From: Corbicula japonica
Lineage: Eukaryota > Mollusca > Bivalvia > Venerida > Cyrenidae
DNA length: 64,000 nucleotides
NCBI GenBank assembly: GCA_038501625.1
Contig: JAZAYU010000035.1
Location: 568,001-632,000 of the forward strand
Reading direction: 5' to 3'
Shown: piece after piece, positions 1 to 10,334 of the stretch
Position numbering within the stretch: the stretch's first letter is position 1
How the letters are laid out: the number at the start of each line of letters is the position of its first letter
Translations under genes and position numbers: made by a program
The notes under the pieces: generated by a model
The model's database searches: none
The model's input: only the letters and a program-made list of their open reading frames with translations
What the model was told of the DNA's origin: nothing

Positions 1-59
1 AGCAATAAAGGTGTTTCTGTTAAAAAACAGCGGGAAAAACATAGGAAACATTTTACACA

Positions 60-296
60 ATTTACTGCATAGACACACCTTTAATGCATGGACAAACAGT
101 GTAGATTCAGATCAGCCAGCACATCTGTGCTTTCTGATCAGGATCTACACTGTTTGCATTTATATGCATTAGGTTATTTCTAACCAAGTAGTAACCAATG
201 TAGTTGCAGATCAGACAGCATGGATGTTCCAGTTGATCAGGATATACACTAGTTGCCTGCATGATAAAGGCATATATATGGAGTAAAGGGTTATTA
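60..296. mobile_element. TTAA palindromic element (GATCAGCC family), copy 1
   Basis: Imperfect palindrome of about 240 bp. It opens with TTTACTGCATAGACACACC, carries GATCAGCC and GATCAGG boxes in both orientations, and ends in TATATGGAGTAAAGGGTTA. The left TTAA is eroded. The layout matches the better copy at 28748-28994. No coding capacity is seen. It is probably a MITE mobilised by a TTAA-targeting transposase, inferred from the flanking TTAA of sister copies. Confidence 0.7.
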
Positions 297-885
297 AGCT
301 AAAAGTGAATTTTTTACCTGGTATTTATTAAGCATGTGTTACAACAGATTACTATAAAAATATATCATCATTATACAAGAGACTTCAGGGAGTAATCAAT
401 ACAGGTTCAAATTCTGTGATCTGGTAATAGATAATTAATATGGGAGGTAAGTCTGCTTTGTACCATACTAAATTATTTTTGGATTACTTCCCTTTGTAAT
501 ATTTTTTATTGACAATACTTTCAATTGCTGCTGCAAAATCGATTTGTTTTCTGGCAAGCAGTTTCAGAATGCAAATTGTTTTGTGCCTCAGGTTGCTATA
601 TCCTAATGTATCTTTTTCCTACATGCATATTACCTCCTGCCTCTAACCCCTATAAGAATTGTTTCTGAAAAAGCTTCTCATTATCAACTGTACATATGCA
701 TACATGTACATGTGTTGTGTATTTTTCAGTAGAAAAGAGCTGTATACAACTGAAGAAAAAAACACAACACAAACTCTCATCAAAATTTCACAAACACAAT
801 GCCTTCTTCAGTCCACTTTTCCTTCAATATGATTTAATGGCAGATTTCATTGGTTATAGGAAGACAACAAGCATTGACACATTTT
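297..885. other. AT-rich stretch, no gene seen
   Basis: Unique-looking AT-rich sequence. A GTAAGT-type donor at about 446 follows no convincing open frame, and short open frames here look like chance. Probably intron or intergenic DNA. Confidence 0.4.
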
Positions 886-1124
886 TTAACCCTTTACTCC
901 ATAGACACACCTTTATGGCATAGGCGAACATTGTAGATCCAGATCAGCCAGCCCATCTGTGTCATCTGATCATGATCTGCACTGTTTGCTTTATGATTTG
1001 TTAGGTTATTTCTTACCAAAATGTGACCAGTGTTGATCCAAGACCAGACAGAACGGATGTGCTGATCTGGATCTACACTGGTCGCATATACGTAAAAATG
1101 TGTTTTTGTGGAGGAAAGGGTTAA
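886..1124. mobile_element. TTAA palindromic element, copy 2
   Basis: Starts TTAACCCTTTACTCC and ends GGAGGAAAGGGTTAA. Both ends carry TTAA, as expected for a TTAA target duplication. The interior has two mirrored arms with GATCCAGATCAGCC and GATCTGGATCTACACTG boxes. No open frame of interest. Confidence 0.8.
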
Positions 1125-1534
1125 TGCCGAGTTATTTGAAGGTTTTGACTACTTCTTTAGAAGAACAAGAAACCCTGAGGTAGTGTTCCAAATCAGACTT
1201 ACATCTTTTTATTTACTTGATTTCACAGTCTCAGTTGTGTATTTGCTGTGACCATCACACTGAATTAATGTTAGCCCCTTCTGTATTATAATGCGCAAGC
1301 TTAGCTTCTTTATGACTCTGCCAACTGGTGATATTCTTTCTTGGAAATTGTTAAGGTTTACTGAATATAAAAGTAGCCATCAAACTATTATGTTCCTTAA
1401 TCACTGTCCACAACACAACAGTCTGGCTTATTTATTATGTCTGTGAAATAATCTCCCATAATGCACCCTAATGAAAATGGGTGTTAAACTCCTAACTGGT
1501 AATAATTGTAGAATGTGTTCTGACAACTTGACCT
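1125..1534. other. Non-coding stretch
   Basis: AT-rich sequence between two repeat copies. Nothing is recognisable beyond short chance open frames. Confidence 0.35.
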
Positions 1535-1676
1535 GTGCCCAATATCATATTAGTAAATCTGAAGAAAAGTCTCAAATCTCAAGCATATGATTGGCTGAAA
1601 TGGCAATCAGTCACCATTTCAGCCAATCAGATGCTTGAAATTTGAGACTGGTCTCCAAACTTATATTTTTGATCTT
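1535..1676. mobile_element. CCAATCAG hairpin element, copy a
   Basis: Near-perfect palindrome. The left arm has CTCAAATCTCAAGCATATGATTGG..., and the right arm has CCAATCAGATGCTTGAAATTTGAGAC. A loop of a few bases lies between TGGCAATCAG and TCACCATTTC. Transcribed RNA would fold into a hairpin of about 60 bp. The family recurs at least twelve times in the window. Confidence 0.8.
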
Positions 1677-1794
1677 GTGTCAATATCTGTGTGAATTTAA
1701 AATTCTGCGTAAATGGCAAAGAAATACTAAATTAAACATTAAGATGATGGATATCATGTCATTTTTTCTAATGATAAGCATCATTCAAGGGCAG

Positions 1795-2029
1795 TTAACC
1801 CTTCACTCACTGAATTCACCTTCATTCACAAGGGTGATGAATGTAGATCAAGATCTGTCTACACATCTGTGATGTCTGTTTAGATCAACACACTATGATT
1901 TTTGATCAATTAGTATATTCCTTACTTAAGAACTGTGTAGGTCCAGATCAGACAGCACAAACGTGCAGTCAGATCTAGATCTACACTGGACTGACATAAA
2001 CCATAATTATGCATGGAGTAACAGGTTAA
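1795..2029. mobile_element. TTAA palindromic element, copy 3 (diverged)
   Basis: Flanked by TTAA at both ends (TTAACCCTTCACTC ... GGAGTAACAGGTTAA). The interior GATC boxes are diverged from the other copies. It abuts the candidate minus-strand exon at 2038-2192. Confidence 0.7.
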
Positions 2030-2037
2030 CAGTATAC

Positions 2038-2192
2038 CTATAAGAAGTCTGTTTGCGGATACTGAGTTGATCTCTGGTGGGCTCAAGTAAAAGTTCCTCT
2101 TCATCACTCTCACAAACTCCCAAACTGGTCTCTTGATGTGACCATAGTCCCTCGGCCATACCAGTCCAACATCTACAGCACTACATCACAGT
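2038..2192 (-). CDS. Candidate exon with start codon, unknown protein
   Basis: Read on the minus strand, a TGTGTTTCAG acceptor is followed by about 33 untranslated bases and then ATGGCC at 2159. From there 40 codons stay open to a TATAG|GTATAC donor. The peptide begins MAEGLWSHQETS and contains the acidic run CESDEEELLLEP. A second frame (…WPRDYGHIKRPVWEF…) is also open across most of the exon, so the frame is not certain. All three frames have stops in the first 30 bases, so if the exon is real its 5' part must be untranslated. The block is partly repeated around 2451-2507 and 2630. No family is recognised; it could be chance. Confidence 0.3.
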
Positions 2193-2239
2193 CTGAAACA
2201 CAAAACAGTTCTCAATGAAATTCTGCCTCATATCAAGCC

Positions 2240-2343
2240 CCAAGATTATAAAACTAACAATGGAAACCTGACAACTGTTCGCCATTTCAGCCAATCAGAT
2301 GCTTGAGATTTGGCACTTGTTTCAAATCTCAGTTTTATCATGT
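2240..2343. mobile_element. CCAATCAG hairpin element, copy b (deleted)
   Basis: Has the terminal AAGATTATAAAACTAACAATGG arm and the right arm CCATTTCAGCCAATCAGATGC. The inner left arm is missing, so the hairpin is broken. Confidence 0.6.
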
Positions 2344-2450
2344 TCAGCACAGTGCTTTGTCTTCAGTAATATATCTTATGTCTGAAAAGAGACTGGTTCC
2401 AGTGAAATTGTACTATACCATGTTATAACGCACATCATTATCATACTCAC

Positions 2451-2507
2451 TGAATGCAATTTGCTTTGTGACAAAACCAGTCCAAGATTAAAGCACAACA
2501 TAGGAGT
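2451..2507 (-). other. Candidate 5' exon with consensus splice sites
   Basis: Minus strand: a TTTGTTTTCAG acceptor, 57 bases, then a GTGAGTATG donor. Both sites are close to the metazoan consensus. Two frames are open, one starting MLCFNLGLVLS. The first 40 bases resemble the start of the exon at 2038-2192 (shared ATGTTGTGCT...TTGGACTGG pattern). This suggests a duplicated exon or a spliced repeat. Function unknown. Confidence 0.3.
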
Positions 2508-2679
2508 CTGAAAACAAAATTGTTCATTAAATGAAACAATGCTGCATGTTGTAGGTGTAACAAACCAATACTATATCTACATCACTACATCAGTCTAGAT
2601 ATATTGGTTTACTCCATGAACCTGTTACATCACAGTCTGAAGTAGAATGGTTCACTCCAAAACTCACTACATACATGCC

Positions 2680-2817
2680 CAAGGTTATAAAACTGAACAT
2701 GGATACCAGTCTCAAATCTCAAGAATCTGATTGGCTGAAATGGCAACCGGTCACCATTTCAGCCAATCAGATGCTTGAGATTTGAGACTGGTTTCCAATC
2801 TCAGTTTTATAACCTTC
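2680..2817. mobile_element. CCAATCAG hairpin element, copy c (intact)
   Basis: Full palindrome from AAGGTTATAAAACTGA to TCAGTTTTATAACCTT. Arms are about 65 bases and almost perfectly complementary. This is one of the best copies for defining the ends. Confidence 0.85.
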
Positions 2818-3640
2818 AGCCACAGTCTGAAATTGAATGGTCTACTCCAAGAATTATTCACACAATGAGTCCTGTTTCCCATGTTATTTAAATGAAATAT
2901 AAAAGCTAAGGATAATTACTTTATTATTACTCACTGGTGACGTTATTCGGAATTTCAAACTTTCTTACAAGAAAACTTGGTTTCAATTTAAATAAACTTG
3001 CTGTTTCTTCTTATACATCCGGGACTTAATAATGTTTAACCACAACAAGAATAGATTTATGTTGTGTATATCCACATGATTTTATATAAAGAAAATCATA
3101 ACAATTATAGGGCTATAATGTCCATAAAGTGTTCAGCTGAAACACTTATATACTCCAAAATATCTTAGTTTTAGACAATCCAGTTTCAGAAAAGGAAACT
3201 TTCAAGTTTGAAACCTTAATATAACATTCTTAAAACCATATACAGAAAAGATTCGCCATGAATACTGAATGAATTCATTAAAATTGAAACGGTTCTTGGA
3301 TAAGACATCCATTAATGTAGGGGGATTTTTTTCCTATGTAGTTAAGCTTATGAACAACTTCACCAATCTCACTGAAGTCAGATGTAACAAAATGTTCAGA
3401 TCTGATGATGGCCTTAAACACCATATCAAAGCTATACCGGTTTTCCCTGATAACTATTTTTAGAAATAGTCAATACAGGAAGCATGATTCATAATGCTTG
3501 CAAGATGATCTTTACATTTCATTAAAAGCAATTTTTAGTGACTCATTGTCAGATCTTCATTGCAGCTTTCAGGAGATGATTTAAATCAGATTTCTTCCTT
3601 CTTTGCTGAAATATGCTCAAGAAACTACAGTTTCTGCATA
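2818..3640. other. Non-coding AT-rich stretch
   Basis: The CACAGTCTGAAA word, also seen near 2190, 2500 and 2630, recurs at about 2824. The rest is unique AT-rich sequence without splice-bounded open frames that I trust. Confidence 0.35.
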
Positions 3641-3649
3641 TTTTGACTG

Positions 3650-4085
3650 TGTAACCTTGACCTTTGAGGTATGAACGTGGTTTTTCGACGAAACACTGCC
3701 ATATTGTGGTGAACACTTGAGTGAAGTCTGGTTGAAATCCCTTGAAGGGATGCTAAATAATGCTTTTGAAGCTAGATTTTTGGCATACAAACTTTACCAA
3801 TCATATAGGTAAAAGGGGAATAACTTTAAAAGAATGTAGTAAAGAGTTATTGAACTTGCCAAAATGGTTGCTTACATTATGTCAGATAAAACTTGACTTA
3901 AACAAAAAACTTAACCAAAATAATAAGTTAAAATAACTAAGACAAAATACAGTCAAGAGTAACTGTTATAAATTGCTATTGTGATGTCAGGCAACTATGT
4001 TTAGTTTCAAAGCTCTACCTTGAACCATTACTGAGAATAAGTGGACTTGAACAAAAACTTAACCAAATGTTGACAACCACCAGCC
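3650..4085. repeat. Degenerate dispersed repeat (TGACCTTTGAGG type)
   Basis: Contains CTTGACCTTTGAGGTATG, a stretch about a 'GGTGAACACTTG' word and AGGGGAATAACTTTAAAAG. These are diverged cousins of the tandem cores elsewhere in the window. The part at 3950-4075 (tacagtcaagagt ... aagctctaccttgaac) is paralogous to 11650-11790. Confidence 0.5.
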
Positions 4086-4124
4086 CAACGACATGATCCA
4101 ATCTAATAACCAAAGAATAGCAAG

Positions 4125-4366
4125 TTAACCCTTTACTCCATATATAAGCATTCTTATGCATGTGCAACCAGTGTAGATCCAATTCAGCCGGCACATCCAT
4201 GCCATCTGATCAGGATCTGCACTGGTCGTATCTCAGTCAGAAATAACCCAAGGAATCAAAAGGAGAACAGTTCATATCCTGATCCCATGGCAAACCTGTG
4301 CCGGCTGATCTGGATCTACACTGTTTGCCCTAGTAATAAAGGCCTATATATGGAGGAAAGGGTTAA
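4125..4366. mobile_element. TTAA palindromic element, copy 4
   Basis: TTAACCCTTTACTCC ... GGAGGAAAGGGTTAA, with flanking TTAA on both sides. Mirrored GATCCAATTCAGCC and GGCTGATCTGGATC boxes. Confidence 0.8.
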
Positions 4367-4379
4367 TAAACTTGCTGAA

Positions 4380-4857
4380 GAAAAACTTTGATTGACATCG
4401 TCCTGAGTAATGCCAGTTAATGGAAACAGTCACTTCTTATTGTGTTCTGATCACAACCATCCCAGATATTCTGTCTTAATAAGGATGAAAAATTAATCTC
4501 CGCTGTCTAAGACTTTTTATAGCCATCGACCAAACTGGATTAATGTTTTTAAGTAATCCATGTCCAAGTAAAAGCTGCTGAATAATTTAGTTGAGATGTG
4601 ATGTGTGTTCTTTCAAGAATGTTCAAAATAATATTTCAAGTTACAGTGAGATAAATTATAAATTAGAATAAAAGTACATTTTCTTTGTGAATACAGTTAC
4701 ATTTATAATCTAGAAAAACTGAAAGTAATGGTTATGATTTAGCTTTGCCAACAAATCACCAAATATAAAATCCATACTATGAAAAGAATAGGTTTGCTGA
4801 TTTGTGGGAGAAACAGCTCAATCTGATTCTGTTTTATGTCACCCAAGACTCATATAC
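4380..4857. other. Mostly unique; one open minus-strand frame
   Basis: On the minus strand an ATTATTCAG acceptor at about 4585 is followed by 34 open codons (QLLLGHGLLKN...) to a stop near 4483. It could be a terminal exon, but codons, context and polyadenylation signal are all weak. Nothing else is seen. Confidence 0.2.
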
Positions 4858-6291
4858 TAGAATGTTGTGTTCCGCGGAACACATGTGTCGCCTGCTGGAA
4901 AAAAGTTGAAATGTGGGCCTATGGTTAATCATATATAATAAAATGTTTTTATTCAAGTTGATTTCAATACTACACCACAGAACATACGAGTCACCTTAAT
5001 TGTATTTTAAAGGGGAATAACTAAATAAATGGTGAAACCTGAGTTATCATTCTTCACCAGTTGGTATGTGCATGCAGATGAAATATTCAAAGAATTAAGT
5101 GAACTGAACAAGTACTTTCAATTTTACAGGCAACATTATGTTTCATGTTAAAGTTGCATTTGAAAGGGGCATAACTCATAAAATATTCAAACAGGAGTTT
5201 TCATTCTTTTGTCACCAATGTCGTTGTTCATGCAGATGATATATTCCAAGTATTAAGTGAATAGGACAAATACTTTCAAAGTTATATGCAACATTAGGTT
5301 GCATTTGAAAGGGACGTAACTCAAAAATAGTTAAACAGGAGTTATGTTGTATCCGATGGTGTTGTTCATGAAGATGAAATATTTCAAGTATTATGTAAAT
5401 AAAAAAGTACTTAAAAAAATATAGGCAACATAAAGTTTCATGTTAAAGTTTCATCTGAAAGGGACAGAAGTCATAAAAAGTCAAACAGGAGTTATCATTC
5501 TTGTTGTTAGTGATGACGATGTTCATGAAGATGATACCGGTATATTCTGAATATTAAGTGAACAGGACAAGTACTTTAAAAGTTAATGTCAACATTAATT
5601 TCCGCGTTAAAGTTGCATTCGAAAGGGGCATAACTAAAAAGATATTCAAACAGAAGTTATAGTTCTTATTGTAACCGATGTTGTTGTTCCTGAAGATGAT
5701 ATATTCCATGTTTTAAGTGAAAAGGACAAGTACTTTCAAAGTTATGAGCAACATTAATTTCATGTTAAAAGTTTAATTTGAAAGAAGCACAACTCAAAAA
5801 ATATTGAAACTGGAGTTATCATTCTTGCTGTCACAGATGACGTTGTTCATGCTGACGATATATTCAAAGTATGAAGTGAATAGGATAAGTACTTTCAAAG
5901 TTATAGGCAACATTAAGTTTCACGTTTAAGTAGCATGTGTAAGGGGCATAACTCATAAAATAGTCAAACAGGAGTTAATATTCTTGTTGTCACAGATGGT
6001 GTTGTTCATGCAGAGGATATGTTCCAAGTATGAAGTGAATAGGACAAGTACTTTCAAAGTTATAGGCAACATTAAGTTTCATGTTAAAGTTTTATTTGAA
6101 AGGGGCATAACTTAAAAAATATTGAAACTGGAGTTATCATTCTTGGTTTCACAGATGGAGTTGTTCATGCAGATGATATATTTCAAGTATTAAGTTAATA
6201 GGACAAGTACTTTCAAAGTTATAGGCAACATAAAGTTTCATATTAAAGTTCATATTAAAGTCATTTGAAAGGGGCATAAGTAAAACAAGAG
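4858..6291 (+). mobile_element. Hairpin-capped tandem-core element HC-1 (5' part)
   Basis: Starts CTAGAATG and then has the perfect 18-base palindrome TGTGTTCCGCGGAACACA (4866-4883) and the subterminal word TGTGTCGCCTGC (4884-4895). The core is about eight diverged monomers of 140-160 bp, each with AAAGGGGCATAACTC, a GTTGTTCATGCAGATGATAT word and GGACAAGTACTTTCAAAG. The matching 3' end (GCAGGCGACACA) seen in HC-3 is absent, because HC-2 begins directly at about 6292. No protein is encoded. It is probably a non-autonomous Helentron-like element truncated by HC-2. Confidence 0.7.
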
Positions 6292-8262
6292 GGCCATAAT
6301 GGCCCTATATCGCTCACCTGAGTACAAAAGTACTCTCTGCTTGTGGTTTCAGACAAGAAGATTTTTAAAGTTTTGCCTATACAAGTCTATGTAAAATGAA
6401 GTGACCCCTGGGGCAGGGCAAATTTTGACCCTAGGAAAATAATTTGAACAATCTTTGTAGAGTTCCAATAGAGGATGATAAATGCCAAATATCTAAGCTC
6501 TAGGCCTTGTGGTTTCAGACAAGAAGATTTTTAAAGTTTTGCCTATACAAGTCTATATAAAATGAAGTGACCCCTGGGGCGGGGCCAATTTTGACCCCAG
6601 GGAAATCATTTGAACAATCTTTGTAGAGTTCCACTAGAGAGTGCTAAATGCCAAATATCTAAGCTCTAGGCCTTGTGGTTTCAGACAAGAAGATTTTTAA
6701 AGTTTTTCCTATATAAGTCTATGTAAAATGAAGTGACCCCTGGGGTGGGGCCAATTTTGACCCCAGGGAAATAATTTGAACAATCTTTGTAGAGTTCCAC
6801 AAGAGGATGCTAAATGCCAAATATCTAAGCCGTAGGCCTTGTGGTTTCAGACAAGATTTTTAAAGTTTTTCCTATACAAGTCTTTATAAAATGAAGTGAC
6901 CCCTGGGGCGGGGCCAATTTAGACCCCTGGGAAATAATTTGAACAATCTTTGTAGAGTTCCACTAGAGGATGCTAAATGCCAAATATCTAAGCTCTAGGC
7001 CTTGTGGTTTCAGACAAGAAGATTTTTAAAGTTTTACCTATATAAGTCTATGTAAAATGAAGTGACCCCTGGGGCGGGGCCAATTTTGACCCCAGGGAAA
7101 TTATTTGAACAATCATTGTAGAGTTCCACTAGAGGGTGCTAAATGCCAAATATCTAAACTCTAGGCCTTGTGGTTTCAGACAAGAAGATTTTTAAAGTTT
7201 TTCCTATACAAGTCTTTATAAAATGAAGTGACCCCTGGGGCGGGGCCAATTTAGACCCCTGGGGAATAATTTGAACAATCTTTGTAGAGTTCCACTAGAG
7301 GATGCTAAATGCCAAATATCTAAGCTCTAGGCCTTCTGGTTTCAGACAAGAAGATTTTTAAAGTTTTTCCTATATAAGTCTATGCAAAATGAAGTGACAC
7401 CTGGGGCGGGGCCAATTTTGACCCCAGGGAAATCATTTGAACAATCTTTGTAGAGTTCCACTAGAGGTTTCAAAATGCCAAATATCTAAGCTCTAGGCCT
7501 TGTGGTTTCAGACAAGAAGATTTTTAAAGTTTTTCCTATATAAGTCTATGCAAAATGAAGTGACCCCTGGGGCGGGGCCAATTTTGGCCCCAGGGGAATA
7601 ATTTGAACAATCTTTGTAGAGTTCCACTAGAGGATGCTAAATGCCAAATATCTAAGCTCTAGGCCTTGTGGTTTCAGACAAGAAGATTTTTAAAGTTTTG
7701 CCTATATAAGTCTATGTAAAATGAAGTGACCCCTGGGGCGGGGCCAATTTTGACCCCAGGGAAATAATTTGAACAAACTTTGTAGAGTTCCACTAGAGGA
7801 TGCTAAATGCCAAATATCTAAGCTCTAGGCCTTGTGGTTTCAGACAAGAAGATTTTTAAAGTTTTTCCTATATAAGTCTATTTAAAATGAAGTGACCCCT
7901 GGGGCGGGGCCAATTTTGACCCCAGGGAAATAATTTGAACAAACTTTGTAGAGTTCCACTAGAGGATGCTAAATGCCAAATATCTAAGCTCTAGGTCTTG
8001 TGGTTTCAGACAAGAAGATTTTTAAAGTTTTTCCTTTCGGTTGCCATGGCAACCAGAGTTCTGCATGGAATTGATTTCTTTGAACAACTTTGGAAGAGCT
8101 TCATGCAAGGAACATCCGTGGCAAGTTTCGTCAAAATTGGCCAAGCCGTTTCAGAGAAGAAGTCGTTTGAAGAAAAAGTTGACGACGGACGGACGCACGC
8201 ACGGACGGACGGACGACGGACGACGGACATCAGGCGATCACAAAAGCTCACCATGAGCTTTA
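6292..8262 (+). mobile_element. Hairpin-capped tandem-core element HC-2
   Basis: 5' end is ACAAGAGGGCCATAATGGCCCT, a near-palindrome, followed by CGCTCACCTGAG. The core holds about ten 166-bp monomers (6338 to about 8010), each with CTAGGCCTTGTGGTTTCAG, GTGACCCCTGGGGCGGGGCC and GTAGAGTTCCACTAGAGG. A unique tail runs 8040-8165, then a GGAC-rich microsatellite, then GCGATCACAAAAGCTCACC. The expected 3' hairpin (compare HC-5 at 30494-30523) is cut after CCATGAGC, where another tandem array begins. Open frames of up to 115 codons in the tail are on both strands and look incidental. Confidence 0.75.
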
Positions 8263-8931
8263 CTGTGTTAAATGGTCTGACTGGAACAAGACAACGACAT
8301 GCGCATCTCCTCTTGGTATTGATGGTTCTCAGAAAGATTCGTTGAAATCCATCCAGTGGTTGCAGAGAAATAGCTTGGAAACAAATACTGCCCTATATAC
8401 ATAATGCATAAGTTATCAAAGGGCCATAACTCTGTGTTAAATGGTCTGACCGAAACAAGACAACGATATTCGCATCTCCTCTTGGTATAGATAGTTTGCA
8501 GCAAGTTTCATTGAAATCCATTCAGTAGTTGCAGAGAAATAGCGCAGAAACGAATACTGCCCTATATACATAATGCATAAGTTATCAAAGGGCCATAACT
8601 CTGTGTTAAATGGTCTGACCGAAACAAGACAACGATATTCGCATCTCCTCTTGGTATAGATAGTTTGCAGCAAGTTTCGTTGAAATCCATTCAGTAGTTG
8701 CAGAGAAATAGCGCAGAAACGAATACTGCCCTATATACATAATGCATAAGTTATCAAAGGGCCATAACTCTGTGTTAAATCGTCTGACCGGAACAAGACG
8801 ACGATATGCGCATCTCCTCTTGGTACTGATACTTCCCACAGAGTTTCGTTGAAATCCATCCAGTGGTTGCAGAGAAATAGCCCGGAAACGAAATTCGGAC
8901 GGACACCGTGACGGGGGGGGGGGGGGGGGGG
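8263..8931. repeat. 169-bp tandem array ending in a G19 run
   Basis: About 3.8 copies of a 169-bp unit with AAAGGGCCATAACTCTGTG, GAAACAAGACAACGATATTC, GCATCTCCTCTTGGTA and GCAGAGAAATAGC. It is followed by ACGGACACCGTGAC and a homopolymer of 19 G (8913-8931). Overlapping minus-strand frames of 77-95 codons repeat with the monomer and are not genes. Confidence 0.85.
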
Positions 8932-9271
8932 ATAATAATCTTCAGACTTGACCTTGGTGAATATACATTTGCTGCAAAACAACAAAGTAAACAGACTGAT
9001 TATGTTTAAAGTCAGCAAAATTCCTATTTATAAAATCAATTTCCTACAGACCAAGTTTACCATAGTAATCATGTCCTTCTTTATCCACTATCCAATTACA
9101 TTTTATGCTTGACTTACACAGTTCTTTATACAGATCCCCTGGAATGTTTCTAAGAAACAGCATGACATTCAGATTTCTTATTAAAGAAAGTCTTCCTTAC
9201 TTTTCTCATCATCCACCATAGTTTTCCTAATTATTGATCCCCTTGATTGTTGCTACAATTGAAGATATAAA
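8932..9271. other. Short unique stretch with one candidate exon
   Basis: Unique AT-rich sequence. The only splice-bounded open piece is listed separately at 9201-9252. Confidence 0.3.
9201..9252 (-). other. Candidate internal exon, unknown
   Basis: Minus strand: acceptor CAATTGTAG, 52 bases open in one frame (QQSRGSIIRKTMVDDEK), then a strong GTAAGG donor. It lies downstream of the minus-strand exons near 28.4-29.5 kb and could belong to the same gene, but nothing links them directly. Confidence 0.25.
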
Positions 9272-9488
9272 TTAACCCTTTATTCCAGAGGAAAGACTTT
9301 TATGGCCAATACAAACATAGTAGATCCAGATCAGTTGGCCATCCTTCCTTCTGATCAGGATCTATATAATTCACATTTATATTTATTTGGTTGTTTCTGA
9401 CCAAAAAGCAACAAGTGTAGATCCAGATCAGACAACACTTACATGTATACCTGTGTGATAAAAGGCATAAGTTTAGAGTAATTGTTAA
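9272..9488. mobile_element. TTAA palindromic element, copy 5
   Basis: Starts TTAACCCTTTATTCC and ends near GTTAA. Internal GATCCAGATCAG boxes. The right end is diverged. Confidence 0.65.
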
Positions 9489-9916
9489 ATTCAAATGCCT
9501 ACTTAAGTGAAAACCAGAATTTTTTCTAATATTTTTGACAACATGTTCTCGGTATATTATGATCTAATATTATACCTCATTTGCATAAGCCCTTCTGTAT
9601 TTAATATGACGTCATCCAGTCCATAAATCGCATATTGACCGGCTATCCGGTCCATAATTCTTATATTGACCGTTTTTGATTACTTCAGAATCTAATATAA
9701 GAATAATTATCTTATAAAGTGCGGGTCTGTTGCCTAGTAATATTTAATTTGATTAACAAAAATGGAATAGTAAAAGGCGTGCTTTATATGCCTGATGGCT
9801 TGTAAATAATAAAAAATCTGTATGGGATTTTTTACACACTGAACAAATCAAATTATTATTTAAAAGCAAATTATAGTAAAAATGACAGCAACAAAAGATA
9901 TGAAAGAATTTAGATT
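9489..9916. other. AT-rich stretch, nothing recognised
   Basis: Two related words (ATATTGACCGGC... at about 9632 and ATATTGACCG at about 9672) are the only visible structure. No coding signal. Confidence 0.3.
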
Positions 9917-10107
9917 CAGTATAATATAACAAATAAAACATGGCATTGAGGGCAATATGCAAGTTTACGGACTGGTTGGTCAGACCTCGGAAGGTATATG
10001 GCCCTCAGCTGCGCTTCGGGCCATAAACCTTCCTCAGTCTGACCAACCAGTCCGTAAACTTGCATATTGCCCTCAATGCCATGTTTTATTTGTTAACTAT
10101 TATACTC
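9917..10107. mobile_element. Long inverted repeat, GC-rich loop
   Basis: Arms of about 75-85 bases (ACAAATAAAACATGGCATTG ... and its complement ending in ATGTTTTATTTGTT) flank a loop with GGCCCTCAGCTGCGCTTCGG. Complementarity is nearly perfect, which fits a recent foldback or MITE-type element. It resembles the 27742-27913 element in layout and loop. Confidence 0.75.
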
Positions 10108-10334
10108 TAATTTTGCCTGTGTAATATCAACTAAAGGCATCATAATTATAACCTCCACACGACTTTTTATTATATTTGTACAATATTTTTTATAAAAAAT
10201 TTCTATTTTTACGATGTTTAACTGCAAATGTCAAGTATGCACAAAGTATGCACACCATGTTAACCCTTTACTTGATTGTGTTATCAAAGCGTTTCAGTAT
10301 AAACACTAATAAATACATGGTGTGCAGTCTGATA

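Noticed and set aside
7998..8345. 115-codon plus frame with overlapping frames on both strands
   Set aside because: Covers the unique tail and GGAC microsatellite of HC-2 and crosses into the next array; repeat-derived.
8268..9018. Serial minus-strand frames of 77-95 codons beginning MLQTIYTKRRCEYR
   Set aside because: They recur every 169 bp with the tandem unit and end in the G-run; no domain and no splice logic.
10258..10300. TTAACCCTTTACTTG as another TTAA element
   Set aside because: Only the first 15 bases match; no GATC boxes or right end follow before the mariner at 10335.
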